Origin: Dromaius novaehollandiae
Taxonomy: Eukaryota; Chordata; Aves; Casuariiformes; Dromaiidae
DNA length: 64,000 nucleotides
Reading direction: 5' to 3'
Assembly: GCF_036370855.1 (NCBI RefSeq)
Contig: NC_088132.1
Span: forward strand, 63,774,841 to 63,838,840
Shown here one piece after another: positions 12,934 through 25,604 of the stretch; position 1 is the first letter of the stretch; the number at the start of each line of letters is the position of its first letter. The notes below the pieces were generated by a model. It made no database searches and was not told the DNA's origin. It worked only from the letters and a program-made list of their open reading frames with translations. Position numbers and translations under genes: made by a program.

Positions 12934-12971
12934 ATGTACTGCAGTACATACAGAGCTCATGCAGTACTGCA
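12934..12971. repeat. Two linked perfect palindromes
   Basis: A 16-base perfect palindrome (ATGTACTGCAGTACAT, 12934-12949) is followed ten bases later by a 12-base perfect palindrome (TGCAGTACTGCA, 12960-12971). Both contain GCAGTAC. Either could form a small cruciform or be a dyad protein-binding site. Chance is also possible in 64 kb. Confidence 0.8.
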
Positions 12972-13224
12972 GAATTGTCATGTCGTAGATGGCATGCATG
13001 ACTAAAAATTCAATCTGTTAATTAATAGAATTATTACAGAAATATTTTACATCTCTGAACCCTGCTGGACTTTCTTTCATCATGGACTCTGTGCTTGTGG
13101 TAGCTCTTATGGGTATCTTGTTAAGCCTCAAAAGAATGATACCCACATTTTACATGCATTTGGTACCTTGTAATGGGAGCTCAATTTTAATACGTTCTCT
13201 TTTGAAATTTTCATTTGTCAGCTG

Positions 13225-13360
13225 AGTGGCCAGCCTTTGACAAGTTTCTGCAGTTTTTGGAAACTCAGTTTGCCCATCTGTAAAATATAGGTTGTGAGAT
13301 GTAGTTTGTAAAGAGATGAGTTCTACAGCTGAAATGCCCTCTAAAAGTTTTAGCTTTCAT
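13225..13360 (+). mobile_element. MIR-type SINE core fragment
   Basis: The phrase 'ctcagtttgcccatctgtaa' followed by 'aatatagg' near 13264-13291 is a close match to the MIR core ('cctcagtttccccatctgtaaaatggg'). The preceding 'gacaagtttctgcag' fits the upstream core. The tRNA head is missing. The tail is eroded beyond about 13340. Confidence 0.6.
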
Positions 13361-13364
13361 TGTT

Positions 13365-16085
13365 GGGGCAAGGAGAGTGAATTTTGTTCCTATTCCTAAT
13401 TGCCTAATGTGTTCGGGCTACAGATGTGGATAGATGTGGACAAAAAGCAAAAGGGGGAAGGGCTCCATTGCTAACAGGAACTCAGAAACAGAGTCATCAC
13501 TGAGTCACCACACCAGCAGGAATGTGAAATCCAAAGGAATTTCTATAGGGTCTTCAATCGAAAACTGGCCTACTGGCCTTGTAGGGCAAGTAAGATTCAG
13601 GGGGAGCATCTTGTGTGGGGAGATCTGAGAAGGTTTTATAGGCAAGGAAGCAGGCAGTCTCAGGCTGTAGTGGGTCTCCCAGTGTAGGTGTCCTCAGATC
13701 CAGGTCACCCCAACAATCTTGTCTAGGAAGTGATTTGTGTGGACACTGTGGGGAATGAAGAAACTGAATGAGCTATAAAAGGTTAAACTGCTGTCACATG
13801 GCAAAGCTCCTTTCAATGTAGGAGCCTCTGTACGCTATTGAATTTGATTTATTTTAATGCTGCCTGCTGCATTTTATAGGGTGCAGCTTGCTCTTCCTCA
13901 GGCACAGCTGGCCAGGTTGATGGGATATGAATCATGGCCCTGTCTCTTCCTTCCCATCTTCTCCCTCGCCTCCCTTCTTGCTCCAGAATACCAGGGCTGT
14001 TTTTGTGCCTAGCACTCAGGACAGTTTAGTAATGCACCAAGGATGCTCCAGATATACTCACGTAAGAGGCAGGCAGTCTGGCCTATTCCTGGGTCAGGAA
14101 GACAGCCCTTTTTGCTGAGTCACTGATGAAAGCAACATATGGGACTGGTGGCAACATAATCAAAACTTAAATGAGCCACAGGAGAGAATCACAGTCATTT
14201 GTTTTGGCCATAAAACCACTCAGTTAATCATTCCCACTAGGTCTGCTATCTCTAAACTTCATGGATAATTGAGGCCTCCACATCATTCTAGTTCTTACTG
14301 CCAAAAGAGCTTTCCTAAAACATTTTAATAAAGTGACTGGATTGTTTTAAGGGTTTTAACCTTAGTTTTAGAGGTAATTATCCCTGGGAGAAAATGTTAC
14401 ATAGTTTCTGGTCTAGCTAGATGTTAGAGTTATTTTTATTTTTCTCCACATTTTTCTTCTGTCTCATTTTTGTAGTGGCTTCATTTTAAGTTGTGGAAAA
14501 CAATGAAAACTATTCTGAAATTCAAATCAACAGGGTTTGGTTTAGTGGAGGAGGACCACATTTTCGATTCAGGTTTTGACAAACATAAATTCCTGATTCA
14601 AATGTTAGTAGGTCACACTGAAAACTCCAAAAGACCAGTTTGCTCCGAAATACCATTCACATCCCTCAGCAAAGTGTTTGAATATAGATTAGGGTTTATT
14701 TCATTGAATTTTGGACCAGACTTCTTGAGGAACTCTTGTCTTTACTTGCTGCACATTGCTTGTCATAAACTATGGAGGGTGAGGTCTGTGCTATGTTTCT
14801 ATCTGTGCCTCAAGTGGAGATATGCAACAGTACTATGTTATTACAATTGCAATTAAAATAATTTAGAATTACTCCTTTGGAGATACATCTTTTTAATCTC
14901 TGAACTGTTCCTTATGTTCCATTTTCTCTTTGTAACATATGTATGTGCAATTGGCCACTTGTACTAGGAAGATTTCTTATATCTGGGCTGAGACTTCTGG
15001 TAATCTTTGTTAGAAGAACATTTCCAGGATATTGGTTTCTTGCACTGACAAACATGTTTTCCAAGTGTCCTTTGTCAGTATATGTTCATGAGATTTCTTA
15101 GAGATTCAGGTTTCCTTGACTTTCTGCTGCCTCCAAATGTGCTTATAATATTACTCGCCTCTCGCATGAAGCTTAAGGGAGTATTAGTATCGTGTTTTTG
15201 TAGCAGGTCTTTAACTCTCTTTTCTGGATATGCTTACAGTGAAAAGCTAAAATGTGAATGAGAAAAAGGATCAGGCCTCAGGAAAAGGCAGTTAAGACTG
15301 AGTTTCATTTCATCCCAACTAGTTCAGTTTAGGTAATGGAATAACAGCTTTCTTTTCCTCCCAACACCATCCCTCTTTCTATAGCAAACTAAACTGTTCC
15401 TGAAAAAGCAAAGGATGTTGTGCAGATTTCAGTTATGTGTAATCAGAAATGACAGGGATCTTTGAAATTCTGAGAGTTCCTATCCCATCAGTACATTACC
15501 CCACCTTGTGTCATTTTTAACAACAATTCTTGAAATAGATGCAGAAAGTTGTTAACTGAATCAAAACTTGTAACCACATATTTCCCTGCTGTTCATGGTC
15601 CCCCTATACATAACTCCTTTCAAGAAAACTTCTCTTAGGGGACATAATGCTGAAGAATACCTCTCTTTCATGTTTGGAAGAAAATTAAAGCTTCTGACAT
15701 GAGTGCTTTCTCATATGAAAACTTTTCCACCCCATCGGTACTTTAGAAAGCATTGTTTTAGCTCTCGGCTGGTTTCCAGTATAATGCCTTAAGTTTAGCA
15801 TAGCCAGGTAGTATTATTGCAATTCATTCCTCCTGTGCTGAGTAACAGAGTGTGAGTCCCTCTGACAACAACCACTCAAGTCAATGAATGGAAGCTCCTG
15901 TTGTCAGGTGAAGGAGGTCTTCTAGATATCCAGTAAAATGTGGAAATGAAAACAAAGCCCTGACGAAACAGGAATACCAAAGAAAGATGCATAGCAGATA
16001 TCAAGGATTTGGAAAGTGATGGAAAAAGATAAAATTCAGACAGGGTAAGATTCCAGTATTGTGATTGTGAAGGGTTTTCTCCACT
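13365..16085. other. Unique DNA, no gene supported
   Basis: The largest frame is 121 codons at 14491-14856 on the plus strand. It has no recognisable domain, is Phe/Leu/Cys-rich at its end and is best taken as chance. A direct duplication of 'agatgtggat' is seen at 13422-13440. No RNA genes were seen. Confidence 0.5.
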
Positions 16086-16089
16086 CTCT

Positions 16090-17042
16090 TCCTTCTAACT
16101 GGCAATCAGTTACAAGTGCTGTTCCTCAGGAGGTGACACTGAGGCCGATCCCATTTAACGTCTCCATCAGCAAGCTGGATAATGGGACAGAATGAACTCT
16201 CCACAAGTTTGTGGGTGAAACCTAAGTGGGGGGAGCAACTGATATATGGGAAGGCAGTGCTGCTATTTAGAGGGACATAGACAAGCTGTAGAAATAGGCT
16301 GACAGGAACCTCAGAAAGTTCAACAGAAACAAATGCAAAGTATTGCATCTGGGTGGGATAACTGTATGCAGCAGTACTGGCCAGGGACTGCCTGGCTGGG
16401 TAGCAGCTCTGTGGAAGAGACCTGGGGGCCCTGGTGCACAAGCTGAATGTGGGTCAGCAATGAAGGCTAACCAGGTACTTGGCTGCATGAAGAAGAGTGC
16501 AGCCAGTGGATTGCTACTCAGTGCTCCTAAGTCTGTGTCTGGATTATTGGGCCCCCAGCACAGCACACGTGGACAAATAGAAGAGAATCCATCAGAAAGC
16601 TAGCCAGCGTGATGGTTAGGAGGCTGCAACGTGTGATGCCGGAGGAGCCTGAAGGCACTGAGGTTGTTTAGCCTGCAGAAGAGAAGGGGCATCTAACAGC
16701 AGCCTTCTCTGACCTAAAGGGAGGTTAGAAGGAAGGCAACACCAGGCTCTTGCCAGAGCTGCACAGCAAAAGGACAAGAGGCAACACTCACAACTTACAA
16801 GGGAATTTCCTGTTGGACATAAGGGAAAAAATTCTTCACTATGAGAGTGGTAAAGCACTGGAAGAGGCTGCCCAGAGAGGCTGATGGGGACTCTACCCTT
16901 GGAGGTATTGAACTCTTGAGTGGGCAAAGCCCTGAGCAACCTGGACGGGCTCTGAATTAGTTCTGTTTGGAGGGGGAGTTTGGACTAGCTGATCTCCAGA
17001 GGTCCCCACTAGCCTAAATTTTTTCCTTGAATCTTTGATTTC
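16090..17042 (+). mobile_element. 5'-truncated CR1 LINE, best preserved copy
   Basis: About 950 bases match the terminal part of an avian-type CR1. The late RT region starts near 16130 ('gacactgaggccgatcccat', 'ccacaagtttgtgggtgaaacc'). The ORF2 C-terminal phrases lie at 16640-16900 ('ctgaggttgtttagcctgcaga', 'ctaaagggaggttagaagga', 'cactggaagaggctgcccag'). The 3' UTR signature 'ggactagctgatctccagag' is near 16982-17001. The tail at 17013-17042 is a decayed form of the short ATTCT-type terminal repeats that prime CR1 reverse transcription. Open frames in this interval (plus 16343-16603; minus 16106-16939) are remnants or antisense shadows. Less diverged than the copy at 1468, so younger. The 5' boundary is approximate. 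Confidence 0.93.
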
Positions 17043-17049
17043 TGTGGCT

Positions 17050-18340
17050 GCATTGAAGTAGTACCCTCTTGCTCATGCCAGGAAGGAGTAGATTAAGCAG
17101 TAAGTTTATTCTCTTGCTGTAGAAGTTAGGAGTGTTTCTTATAAAATGTTGTCCCTGAGTATTCACTTCCCTTCATTACTTGGCTGCTTGCTCCACTCCC
17201 CTCAGCTTCGGCCTCACTGAGATTCACCTCACTGGTTGACTTCACTTCACTTACCAATTATGTTCTACTTTTGCCCGGTTACCTCTGTTGTCTTTTTCCC
17301 CTTCCTATCTTTCTGGTTAGTTCAGCCATGGTTAGCTGAACCATTTCATGCACAAATTTGTAAAAGAGGAAAGCAGTCCATGGCAGTAGCCTATCATTTG
17401 CAACCTGGCATAGTTTATGTTGCTTACATGACCCATGCCTTTCTGCTCACACAGTCTTTACCTCATGTCATTAGCTTGTCACTCCAATTGAAGCTGATGT
17501 GTGCAGACCTGTGCTACTTCAAGAAATATACTCAGTAAGGTTGTGAACAGGACTGTCAGAAGAAAGGCTCCTGTGTATGGCACTTTGTTAAATAGCCAGG
17601 GGTTATCTATACTCTGTCTCTGATTTGTGGCTGAACCTTCATGCATGCTTTCTTCTTTTGCCTTTTTTTGCCCATTTTTTCTTTTCTCCGTTTCAATAGG
17701 ATTTTACATATGCCCATGTGTATTAGATTTCCTTCGATAACAAAATATACTTTATATGTACAATTTTTAATAAGTTAATTATTAAACTATTCTAAGAAGT
17801 CTTAAAGAACTAAAGGCCAAATTCCTTGTTGTCTTCAGTCTTTAGATTTCCATATTAAAATGCATGATTAAGATGTTCTATTATACTGACCTTTAAATGC
17901 TGCTTTAAAAAAAAATCTTTTCAGGCTTCTTAAAACTGAACATAAAAAGTTCAGGTTGGGGTGAAAGTGAACTGAAATACAGAAAAGCTCACAACAACAT
18001 GCAGCATTCAGAGCTGCAGAAACACATCTGCACCCACGTGCCTTAACTAATTGCTGCATGACTTAGAAATTATTCCTTCTAAGGCAAGTTCAGACAAAAA
18101 ATGGAAATGTTTAGTCTGTGCCAGCTTTGTAAAGCACTCACTCCACAAAGGGACTTCACTGTGCTATATTGTATAGTCCTTGTAAGGTCTTAGCTCTGGA
18201 GAATTCTTATACTGTGTTGCAAGAATTCTTCTGTGTGGTAAATACTGTTGGTGCTAATGCACAAGAAGCATCTCCAGCACAGGGCCTTGTGTGGTAAAGA
18301 TATTCTTGTTAGAAAAAATGTTGTTCAGAGAATATGGAAG
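17050..18340. other. Unique DNA, no gene seen
   Basis: This contains a 100-codon plus-strand frame at 17236-17538 with hydrophobic stretches but no recognisable family. It follows directly on the CR1 tail and has no supporting signals. The rest is AT-rich and non-coding. Confidence 0.5.
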
Positions 18341-18344
18341 GGAA

Positions 18345-18735
18345 TGCCTTTAAAACTTGGCCTTGTTCACTGTGGAAGACTTTCTTAAAGTAGTAGTATA
18401 AGCCCTAGCTCTGGAATTTTTTAATATTAGATTATTCAGACTTCTACTGTGGCAGTCTACACAGAGGAGTCTAGTGACACCTTTGATGTCTAAGGGTATC
18501 TTAAACATCTGCGCAGGGCTGGTAGATATGACGAAGGACTGCCTTTAAAACTTGGCCTTGTTCACTGTGGAAGACTTTCTTAAAGTAGTAGTATAAGCCC
18601 TAGCTCTGGAATTTTTTAATATTAGATTATTCAGACTTCTACTGTGGCAGTCTACACAGAGGAGTCTAGTGACACCCTTGATGTCTAAGGGTATCTTAAA
18701 CATCTGCGCAGGGCTGGTAGATATGACGCAGGACT
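18345..18735. repeat. 195-bp tandem duplication, two near-identical copies
   Basis: The unit beginning 'tgcctttaaaacttggcc' at 18345 is repeated from 18540, a period of exactly 195 bases, through 18734/18735. Aligning by eye I find only two differences: T at 18482 versus C at 18677, and A at 18534 versus C at 18729. One shared T sits at each junction (18345, 18540, 18735), a one-base microhomology. The unit has no open frame or repeat family that I recognise. The high identity means a recent event or an assembly artefact. Confidence 0.97.
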
Positions 18736-18739
18736 ACTG

Positions 18740-20206
18740 GAAGACTGGTGGCCTCCCTGAGTAGTAATGGAAGGCTGGGCAGGGTACCACTGGGCATCTA
18801 AAATGCACTGAGCTAACTTATGCACCTGGGATGTGGCCTAGAGATTGGGCAGAAGGTAATAATGGCTTGATAGTAGCAGGACAAATAATGATGTAGGACT
18901 TTCTGATTTCTAACATCCTTGTTTATCAGAATAAAGAAAAAGATGACAAATATACTTGCAAAGAAGATTGCTTAGAATTCCACAGCAGACAGTAACTTAA
19001 AAAATTGTAAAAGTTCTTTTTGGTTTGGTTTGGAGAGAAACAATTTAACCCAGTTTGTTTATGTACTGGCTTGTTTGAAATTTTCCTCGATTAAAGGTAT
19101 AAAACTTGTTTCAGAGTTGTTTTTGAACGTTTTATATTTCAAATTCGGGCTGTTGTGACTGACTCTACATCTTTATCTCCACTGTGTAGGGTAAATGCTA
19201 ATTTGAAATTTGGTGAATATATTGTCACTTAAATTTACTGTTCTAGTCAATATTCATGACAGGGAATATTAATTTCCTCCTTGACTGTTGGAAAGTAAGC
19301 ACAACAGCGATGCAAAAGTAATGCCAGGGATTTCATTTAATTGCTCTGATGAACATTTGCAGGGTTTTATGTTTTTTTCTTGCATGTGTTATTTACTTGC
19401 CTCCTCAACAAGATATGGCACAAACAAGTGGGGCCGTGATATATTTGCTTAAAATTATTGTCCTCAGAATACTGGTAAAGTAAGGAAAAGTCAGGTTTTT
19501 AAATGCCATGAGGATAATCCCAATAGCAATAGGGAAACAGCCTGATTCTACTACGAAAAACATCCACATCTATTTGCTGGAGTAAGCCAGGTATAGGAAA
19601 AAATATAAAGCTGTCTAACCCCTAACCTTGGAATATTTTGGGAGCAAAACCTCACATATTACTAGCTTTTCTTATATTTTTATTCATTGCTTTGTCCTTA
19701 CTGGAGACCCAAATTTACTGCTGATCCTCCAACACTGAAATTATCCCAGTGGGTTGGCCTAACTCTGCAGTGATATTCTAGAGCTTGAGCAGTCAGTTTG
19801 GCTCATCATAAAGAAAGGCATAATTTGCACTTCCATGTGATAAGACAGAAATTAGTCTTTTATGTCTTAACTTTTTGTGTGAAGCCTGCAGCTGCCAACA
19901 ACAATCTCCATTTCAAAACCCAGAACAAATAATGCAGGCTAAATGTGATTCAGAAGCCATTGTGTTTGTGTTTTAATTAACAGTTTTGAAGAATAAATTA
20001 TTGTCTCCTCCTGAAAGCTGAACAGTTCCTTTCCTCTGAATGTAGCCCGTAGTATTAAGCAGCAGCAGGTTTAATTGAGAAAGGAAGTAGCATTTGCACT
20101 AGCCAAATAGTTTGTCTGTTACATCACAGCTATTACAGATAGTCTGCATCCCTACCATGTTACATGTCATTCAAAAATGCCAGACCACATCTCAGCCTTT
20201 GATATC

Positions 20207-20258
<52 letters not shown>

Positions 20259-23200
20259 CAGGAAGAATCTTTTTTTGTATAGACCCTACTGCTTTAAGTA
20301 AAGGAAAAGATGAAACACATCAAATAGAAAAAGGGGATTAGAATCTTTGTGATCTCTGCACTGAAATCGAGGATGAGCCAGCACATGATGCGCAGTCCTT
20401 TATAGGTAAAGTGAGATGAAAAATAAATAAAATAGCTTCAGGAAAAATGAACATTTTCATCCTATTAGAAAAATAAACAATCCCGAATTAAATAACTTCT
20501 AAATTGAAATTTTAACTGAGAATATTGCTATAGTTATAGACATTTTTCAATAGAAGTCAATAGCTACCAAAAGGCGTTCTCTTTCAGTATCTATTGAGTG
20601 GATCACTGCAACAACAGTCCAGTTCTCCGTGGAGGTACGTGCACTTTGCTGTATCCACGAGGGTGTTCTCACTCCCTGAAACTGGCCAGCAGTGGCAGAG
20701 GATGGCATCAGCTTCTCCTGCCTTCTGAGAAGGCCCCACCGATGTAAAGGAGTCCTGCCATGGAAGAGCAATTCAAAGAGGTTTGTCTGGGTATGTTTTG
20801 TGTTGTATCCATCCTACCTCTAAAGGGAGAGCTGTTTTATTCTAGCTCCTCCTCAAGAGGTACAATTAAACAGTTGAAGGAGAGGAGAGGAAGCCACATA
20901 ATCTGATGGAGTGAATGTTTGATATACCTCTGCAGGTTGTCAATCTCAATAACTCAGCTGACAGACATCTAGTGTTTCTCAGCATTACATAATTCTGCGC
21001 TTGTATTTCTGCCTTTCAGGTTTGCATACTTCAGCCCTGGATCTCCAGCGAAAAGGGTATAATTCAGCTTTGAAATACACAAATGGCACCAAGAAGTTGC
21101 ATGATAGTAACAAATTCCAGTTTTCATGCTACCAACTGCTAGACAGAATTTAGGCACAGGTCTCCTAGGGTAAAAGGCTTCTAATTATTCCTTGCACTTC
21201 TACATCTTGATAATCCATTCGAGATTTATTATAGCCTCCCAAATAGCTGAAAAATTAGTGCAAGCTCTTTATGAATTAATGTATAACATTTCAAAAGAAA
21301 GCATGTTTTACTTTAAAAGGCTTTGTCCACTAGAACATTTCTTTTGCTAATTCTGGAAAACAAACACAAAACAATATTTGGACTAATCTATTTACCAAGA
21401 AATAGCAATGGAAAAGAGTACAAGTAGAATTACATCAGTGCTGAAAGTGGAAATGGAAATTCAATTCAGAAAATATAATCTAGCTGAAACACAAATGGCA
21501 AAAGTTGGATAATAGGATTGCTCAGACAAAATGGGATTCTTGGCATGATGCCTTGTGATATTCACTTCAAACATAAGAAAATAATCAACAAGAGCCTGTG
21601 ATAGTATTTTGTAGTGCCATTCAACTTGCCTTCCAGTCTTAAGACCAAATTTAGAGCTTTAATTTTCTGGAAGTAACTATCCCAGAAAGCAGTGAAGGAG
21701 GGGACTGTGACGGGCTGGGCCAGCTCACTGACTAGAGACAACTGTCTCTGTCTACATTGACTGGGTTTCTGTGCTGAGTGCATTTGGGAAACAGTATAGT
21801 AAGAATGACTGAAAAGAAGAATGTGCCAGCTGGGAGTAGCCAGGATTGAGAAAAGACTGTCTTATTGCCTCATTATTTCAAGGTGCACCTTATTCTTTGA
21901 CTGTTTCAAGAAAATGATATGTATTCCACAAGTTGCTCCTTTCACCTGCACTGGAGGATACCTGCTGGTGAGCTTTCCTTCCAGAGGGCTAGTCATTTAG
22001 AAAACATTGTTCAAATGCCTGATGTCTTGGGCTTTTAATGTGCTGAATATGAAAAACTCAAGCCATTCAGCAGTAAGGAAATAAGCATTTTGTCATGTCT
22101 AGTACTTATTCCATCCGTGTACTGTCGGAGATTGACTCAGAGTTGCATTGGCATATGGGAACATTGAGGAAGTAAAGGTCTGGGTTCCTATTGCTGGGGT
22201 GGGTAAACCTAGGCAGTTCAAAATACTATAGACTGACTAAAGAAAGTGGGAAAACCTGAAAACTGTGGGTGCAAAGACTACAGCTGCAATAGGTTGAACT
22301 GAATGCCTCAAAATATGTCTTTTTTTGAAATCTCAGTAGAACTGCATATCCAGCTCTGAGAAATACTGACTGCCAGAATTTATATAGTATGATGTGTCCA
22401 TACATTGAAATTTGGAATGATTTACATGTTTCAGACAACTGTCACGCAGAGAGACTGACTTCCGGACTAATATGAATTGCTTGAGTGCACAAGGTTTGCT
22501 CCTCAAACACATTCTACAGAAGCTAGAAATCATTTAATTTTAATGTAAACATAAAAATAACATGACCCTTTTTTTATTTGTGAACTGAAAAAGTGGATGT
22601 CGTTCCATCCCAAAGATGATATTCCATCTCAAAAGGAATATCTCTCCCAGAATTTTCTGAGATTTAACTGCAATTGAGATATTTTCTGGATTGTTATACA
22701 GAGTAGCAAAAAGGCCCTCTAATCAGTCTCTTCTCTATGCATTTCATAACCTCAAAGGCAACATTCAGTTGGAGTTTTCCTTTAGGGACTTCAGTTAAGG
22801 AAGAGCATAAGAGAATTATAGATCAGCATAAAATACGTTTTAGGCATAGGACATGATGACAATTTCCCTTCCATTTCTTGAGTATTGTCTCTATTTCACT
22901 GCTGTCTTCATGAACTTACTTTCACCTCAGAAGGACCCTCTATTATAAAATCAAAAAATTTAGAGTTTTCTTTGTGGTCTTCTTCTTCTAGAAGAACTAT
23001 TTTTCCTTTAATATCTCTTCTTTATATTACTTTTAATAACCTTTTGCTTTTTTAATAAGAAATAAAGATGCATTTTGAATATTATTTTCAAGCATATTTG
23101 TAACAGTTATGCTGTGCCACATAATACCAAAATAAGAAGATAGTAGCCTTTTTATTCATTACACTTTGCAGAAATCAGAGGTGTTGCATTATTGACTGAA

Positions 23201-23475
23201 TAATATGATGGGATGCAACAACAAGACCAATAGGGAAGAGAAGGTCCTTCAAAATATAGTTCTTAAAGAGGCTGAAGGGAATTTGATAGACTGCGTTGTG
23301 CTGAGCCAGACATATTTTTAACAGGAACACATGAAAGTGTAGCAGCAGTCACTATAAAAAAACTATGCTAAAAGAAAATACAGTTTGTTCTTCTCTTCAG
23401 TTGCTCTTCTTGGAGGAGTTCTACTTTATATAAAATATTAAATACTCATTGGACCAGAGAAAAATAGTGAGAGGA
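18740..23475. other. Unique AT-rich DNA, no gene supported
   Basis: This contains the A19(TA)13 run at 20210. The block at about 19890-20150 is AT-rich with homeodomain-like TAATTA cores and is free of recognisable repeats. Short open frames such as 20547-20771 (minus, 74 codons) have no recognisable product and no clear exon boundaries. Confidence 0.5.
20210..20254. repeat. A19 followed by (TA)13 microsatellite
   Basis: Nineteen A bases (20210-20228) run straight into thirteen TA units (20229-20254). This kind of compound repeat is length-variable and often mis-sized in assemblies. Confidence 0.95.
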
Positions 23476-23482
23476 GGAACTG

Positions 23483-23742
23483 TACCACCTAGCAGTTAGA
23501 GTACTCATTTGGGAAGAGAGGTTCAAATCTCTGCTCCAAAAACCACTCAATTATTTATATAATCAGAAGAACTCCACAAGATAACTTCAGTCAGAACCTG
23601 TCAGATCAGCTTAGAAATTAGAACAGTCACTGGGGAGACAAGGAACCAGGGAGTCCTTCCTCTAAATAATGCATATCCAGGGCTTAAAACTGAGTCTTTT
23701 GCATCCCAAATCACATCCGTAATCATTAGGCTGTTCTGAATT
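23483..23742. mobile_element. Old tRNA-derived SINE with two inverted tRNA-like modules
   Basis: On the plus strand at 23486-23541 there is an A-box-like 'tagcagttagag', spaced from a B-box-like 'ggttcaaatctc', as in tRNA genes and tRNA-derived SINEs. About 140 bases on, the minus strand of 23665-23742 shows a second such arrangement. Read in reverse, 'cctaatgattacggatgtga' corresponds to the A-box part and 'cagttttaagccctgg' to the B-box part. No acceptor stem or cloverleaf can be closed, so neither is a functional tRNA gene. The arrangement resembles an ancient sauropsid SINE seen in reptile and bird DNA; I cannot name the family. Confidence 0.5.
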
Positions 23743-23920
23743 ACTGTGTATCTCTTATTCATTTTTTTCACTAAATATTTTCATATGCATCTTTCCTATC
23801 ATTTTCAAACATCTTGGTTTTATCTTGATGTGGAATGGGAAAAGAATTGTATCATGGACAATTTTACAGAAAACAAACAAACTTTCCTATCGTAAGTTAG
23901 CTATTTGCTATTCCAGTGTC

Positions 23921-23962
23921 CTTCTGTTTCTTTCTCTCTCTCTCTCCTTTTCTTTCTCTCCC
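23921..23962. repeat. CT-rich simple repeat
   Basis: A run of about 40 pyrimidines with a (CT) core near 23933-23946, followed by TTTTCTTTCTCTCCC. A 64-codon frame at 23825-24019 overlaps it and owes its Ser/Leu/Phe-rich part to this composition. Confidence 0.85.
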
Positions 23963-23969
23963 ACGCATT

Positions 23970-25600
23970 TTATTTTTTTAGGAAATTCATTGTCCATGAG
24001 AAACTTTCCTGACACATAGTGAATCTGATGAATAGGCGTCTTTGGACAAAAAATACATATTTATATATCAAAAAATTCCCAACCTACTTTAGGCCGGAGG
24101 CTGATGACACATGAGCATAATTCTTAGGTAGGCAATTGCTTTTCAACATAATAGTAGTCTGTAGGGATCCATTATGTTAAGGAAAAAAAAACAGATAACA
24201 AAAAAAAGAACAGCTTCCTGCAATCAGTAGAGTGCCCCAGACGAAATCCTAGCTTCATTTCTATTAAAACAACTTTGCCTCTTGCTAATTAATATAGAGT
24301 ACATTACGATTTCTAATGCCAAAGAGAAGTCAGGGGGTCAGACTCATCCTTTGTATTTGCCATGATAGTAACTCAGTCTGTTAATACTGGAAGGATATTA
24401 AACAAATGAGAAATGTCCCAATCAGAGATTAGCAAAGGGTGCTCTTTGGAATAGATGGCTGTTACTGTGTAGGAGTGTGAGTGGAGCCTGGAGGGAGGGA
24501 GCATGATTTTGAAACAATGGATTAAATAGAACACACTTAAATAATGAATATTTTTTCAGTTTAATAGATGTACTTTCAACCAATCCATCCTGATGGTTAC
24601 CAGTACAATGAATACCAAATGACTTCATATGTTTTTAGGGAAACTAATTTGTTTCTTATGCCACATCTGTCCTTTACTATTCTTCCCCTGAGGAGTTCTG
24701 TCAGGAAGGGAATGTCCAACAGCATGTATTATATTACATAAAAATACATTAAACAAACATTTTTCATCTTCTGTGCTTCAACTTTGACACTGCTGTTATT
24801 TTGGGGATTTCAGGTTATATTTGCAATTTGTTGTGAAGCATCCTAATCATTTTTAATTGTGGTCCTTTCCTCCAAAGTCTCAGAAGTCTTCCTGGATCCC
24901 ATCCATATTCTCTTGCTGAATCCATACAGAAGCATTATAACCCAAGCTTATGTAACCAAGTCGGTAAAGGCAGCTTTTGTGGTCCTAATGCATACCTACA
25001 GTGTAAATTAGTAATACAGAGGGATATTTAATATTTTAATGGAAGAGTATATCTGTTTTAAAACCACTGAAAACCACAGGAAAAATTATGGTTTGAGAGA
25101 AAGGAGGAAAATCAATGTGAACTGAAAGTTTGGCATTATCTTTCTGAATCTAGTGTTTGGACATCTAACTTTAATGTACCAGTGGCCACATACAATACGG
25201 AATGCCGTTCAAAATCTTTTATGTGAGACTAATTACAATTTTTGTAGTTTCATAATAGAAAATGTTTGTTCATAAATACAGCTACTTCCAAAGAAGCTTT
25301 CATTAATATTGGTAATCTTTTTGTGATTATAACACCCTGTCAGTCAAGCAAGCGTTCTCTGTATATATTCTCTTCCCAGAACATTCTGCCAAAAAATGGC
25401 CCACTATATATATGTATAAATATATACATGCATACATACAAATATATATATATATGTATGTATAATGTATTTATCTGTTTGTAAATCTCTGAATCATTGG
25501 TTAAACAAATTTTATGCTTCTCAGTCTGGTCTTTAGGAATAATTCTTGTATTCTTTGAGAAGCAATTGGCAAGTCTGAACATGGAAAGAATATAACCACT
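23970..25600. other. Unique AT-rich DNA with a TA/GTA simple repeat
   Basis: No gene is supported. The notable item is the AT-rich simple repeat at 25405-25470. The Tyr/Ile/Cys-rich frames overlapping it on both strands (25266-25582) are composition artefacts. Confidence 0.5.
25405..25470. repeat. AT-rich microsatellite (TA and CATA/GTAT units)
   Basis: Imperfect runs of TATA, TACATGCATACATAC and (AT) with GTATGTAT units fill this interval. It is partly self-complementary and could form a hairpin. Confidence 0.85.
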
Positions 25601-25604
25601 GATT

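Noticed and set aside
14491..14856. 121-codon plus-strand frame
   Set aside because: No family resemblance, no exon signals and no neighbours that would support a gene.
16106..16939. Minus-strand open frames of 99-111 codons
   Set aside because: They are antisense to the CR1 at 16090-17042 and explained by it.
23483..23560. Possible tRNA gene from A-box and B-box words
   Set aside because: No acceptor stem or cloverleaf pairs; it is a SINE-derived promoter remnant.
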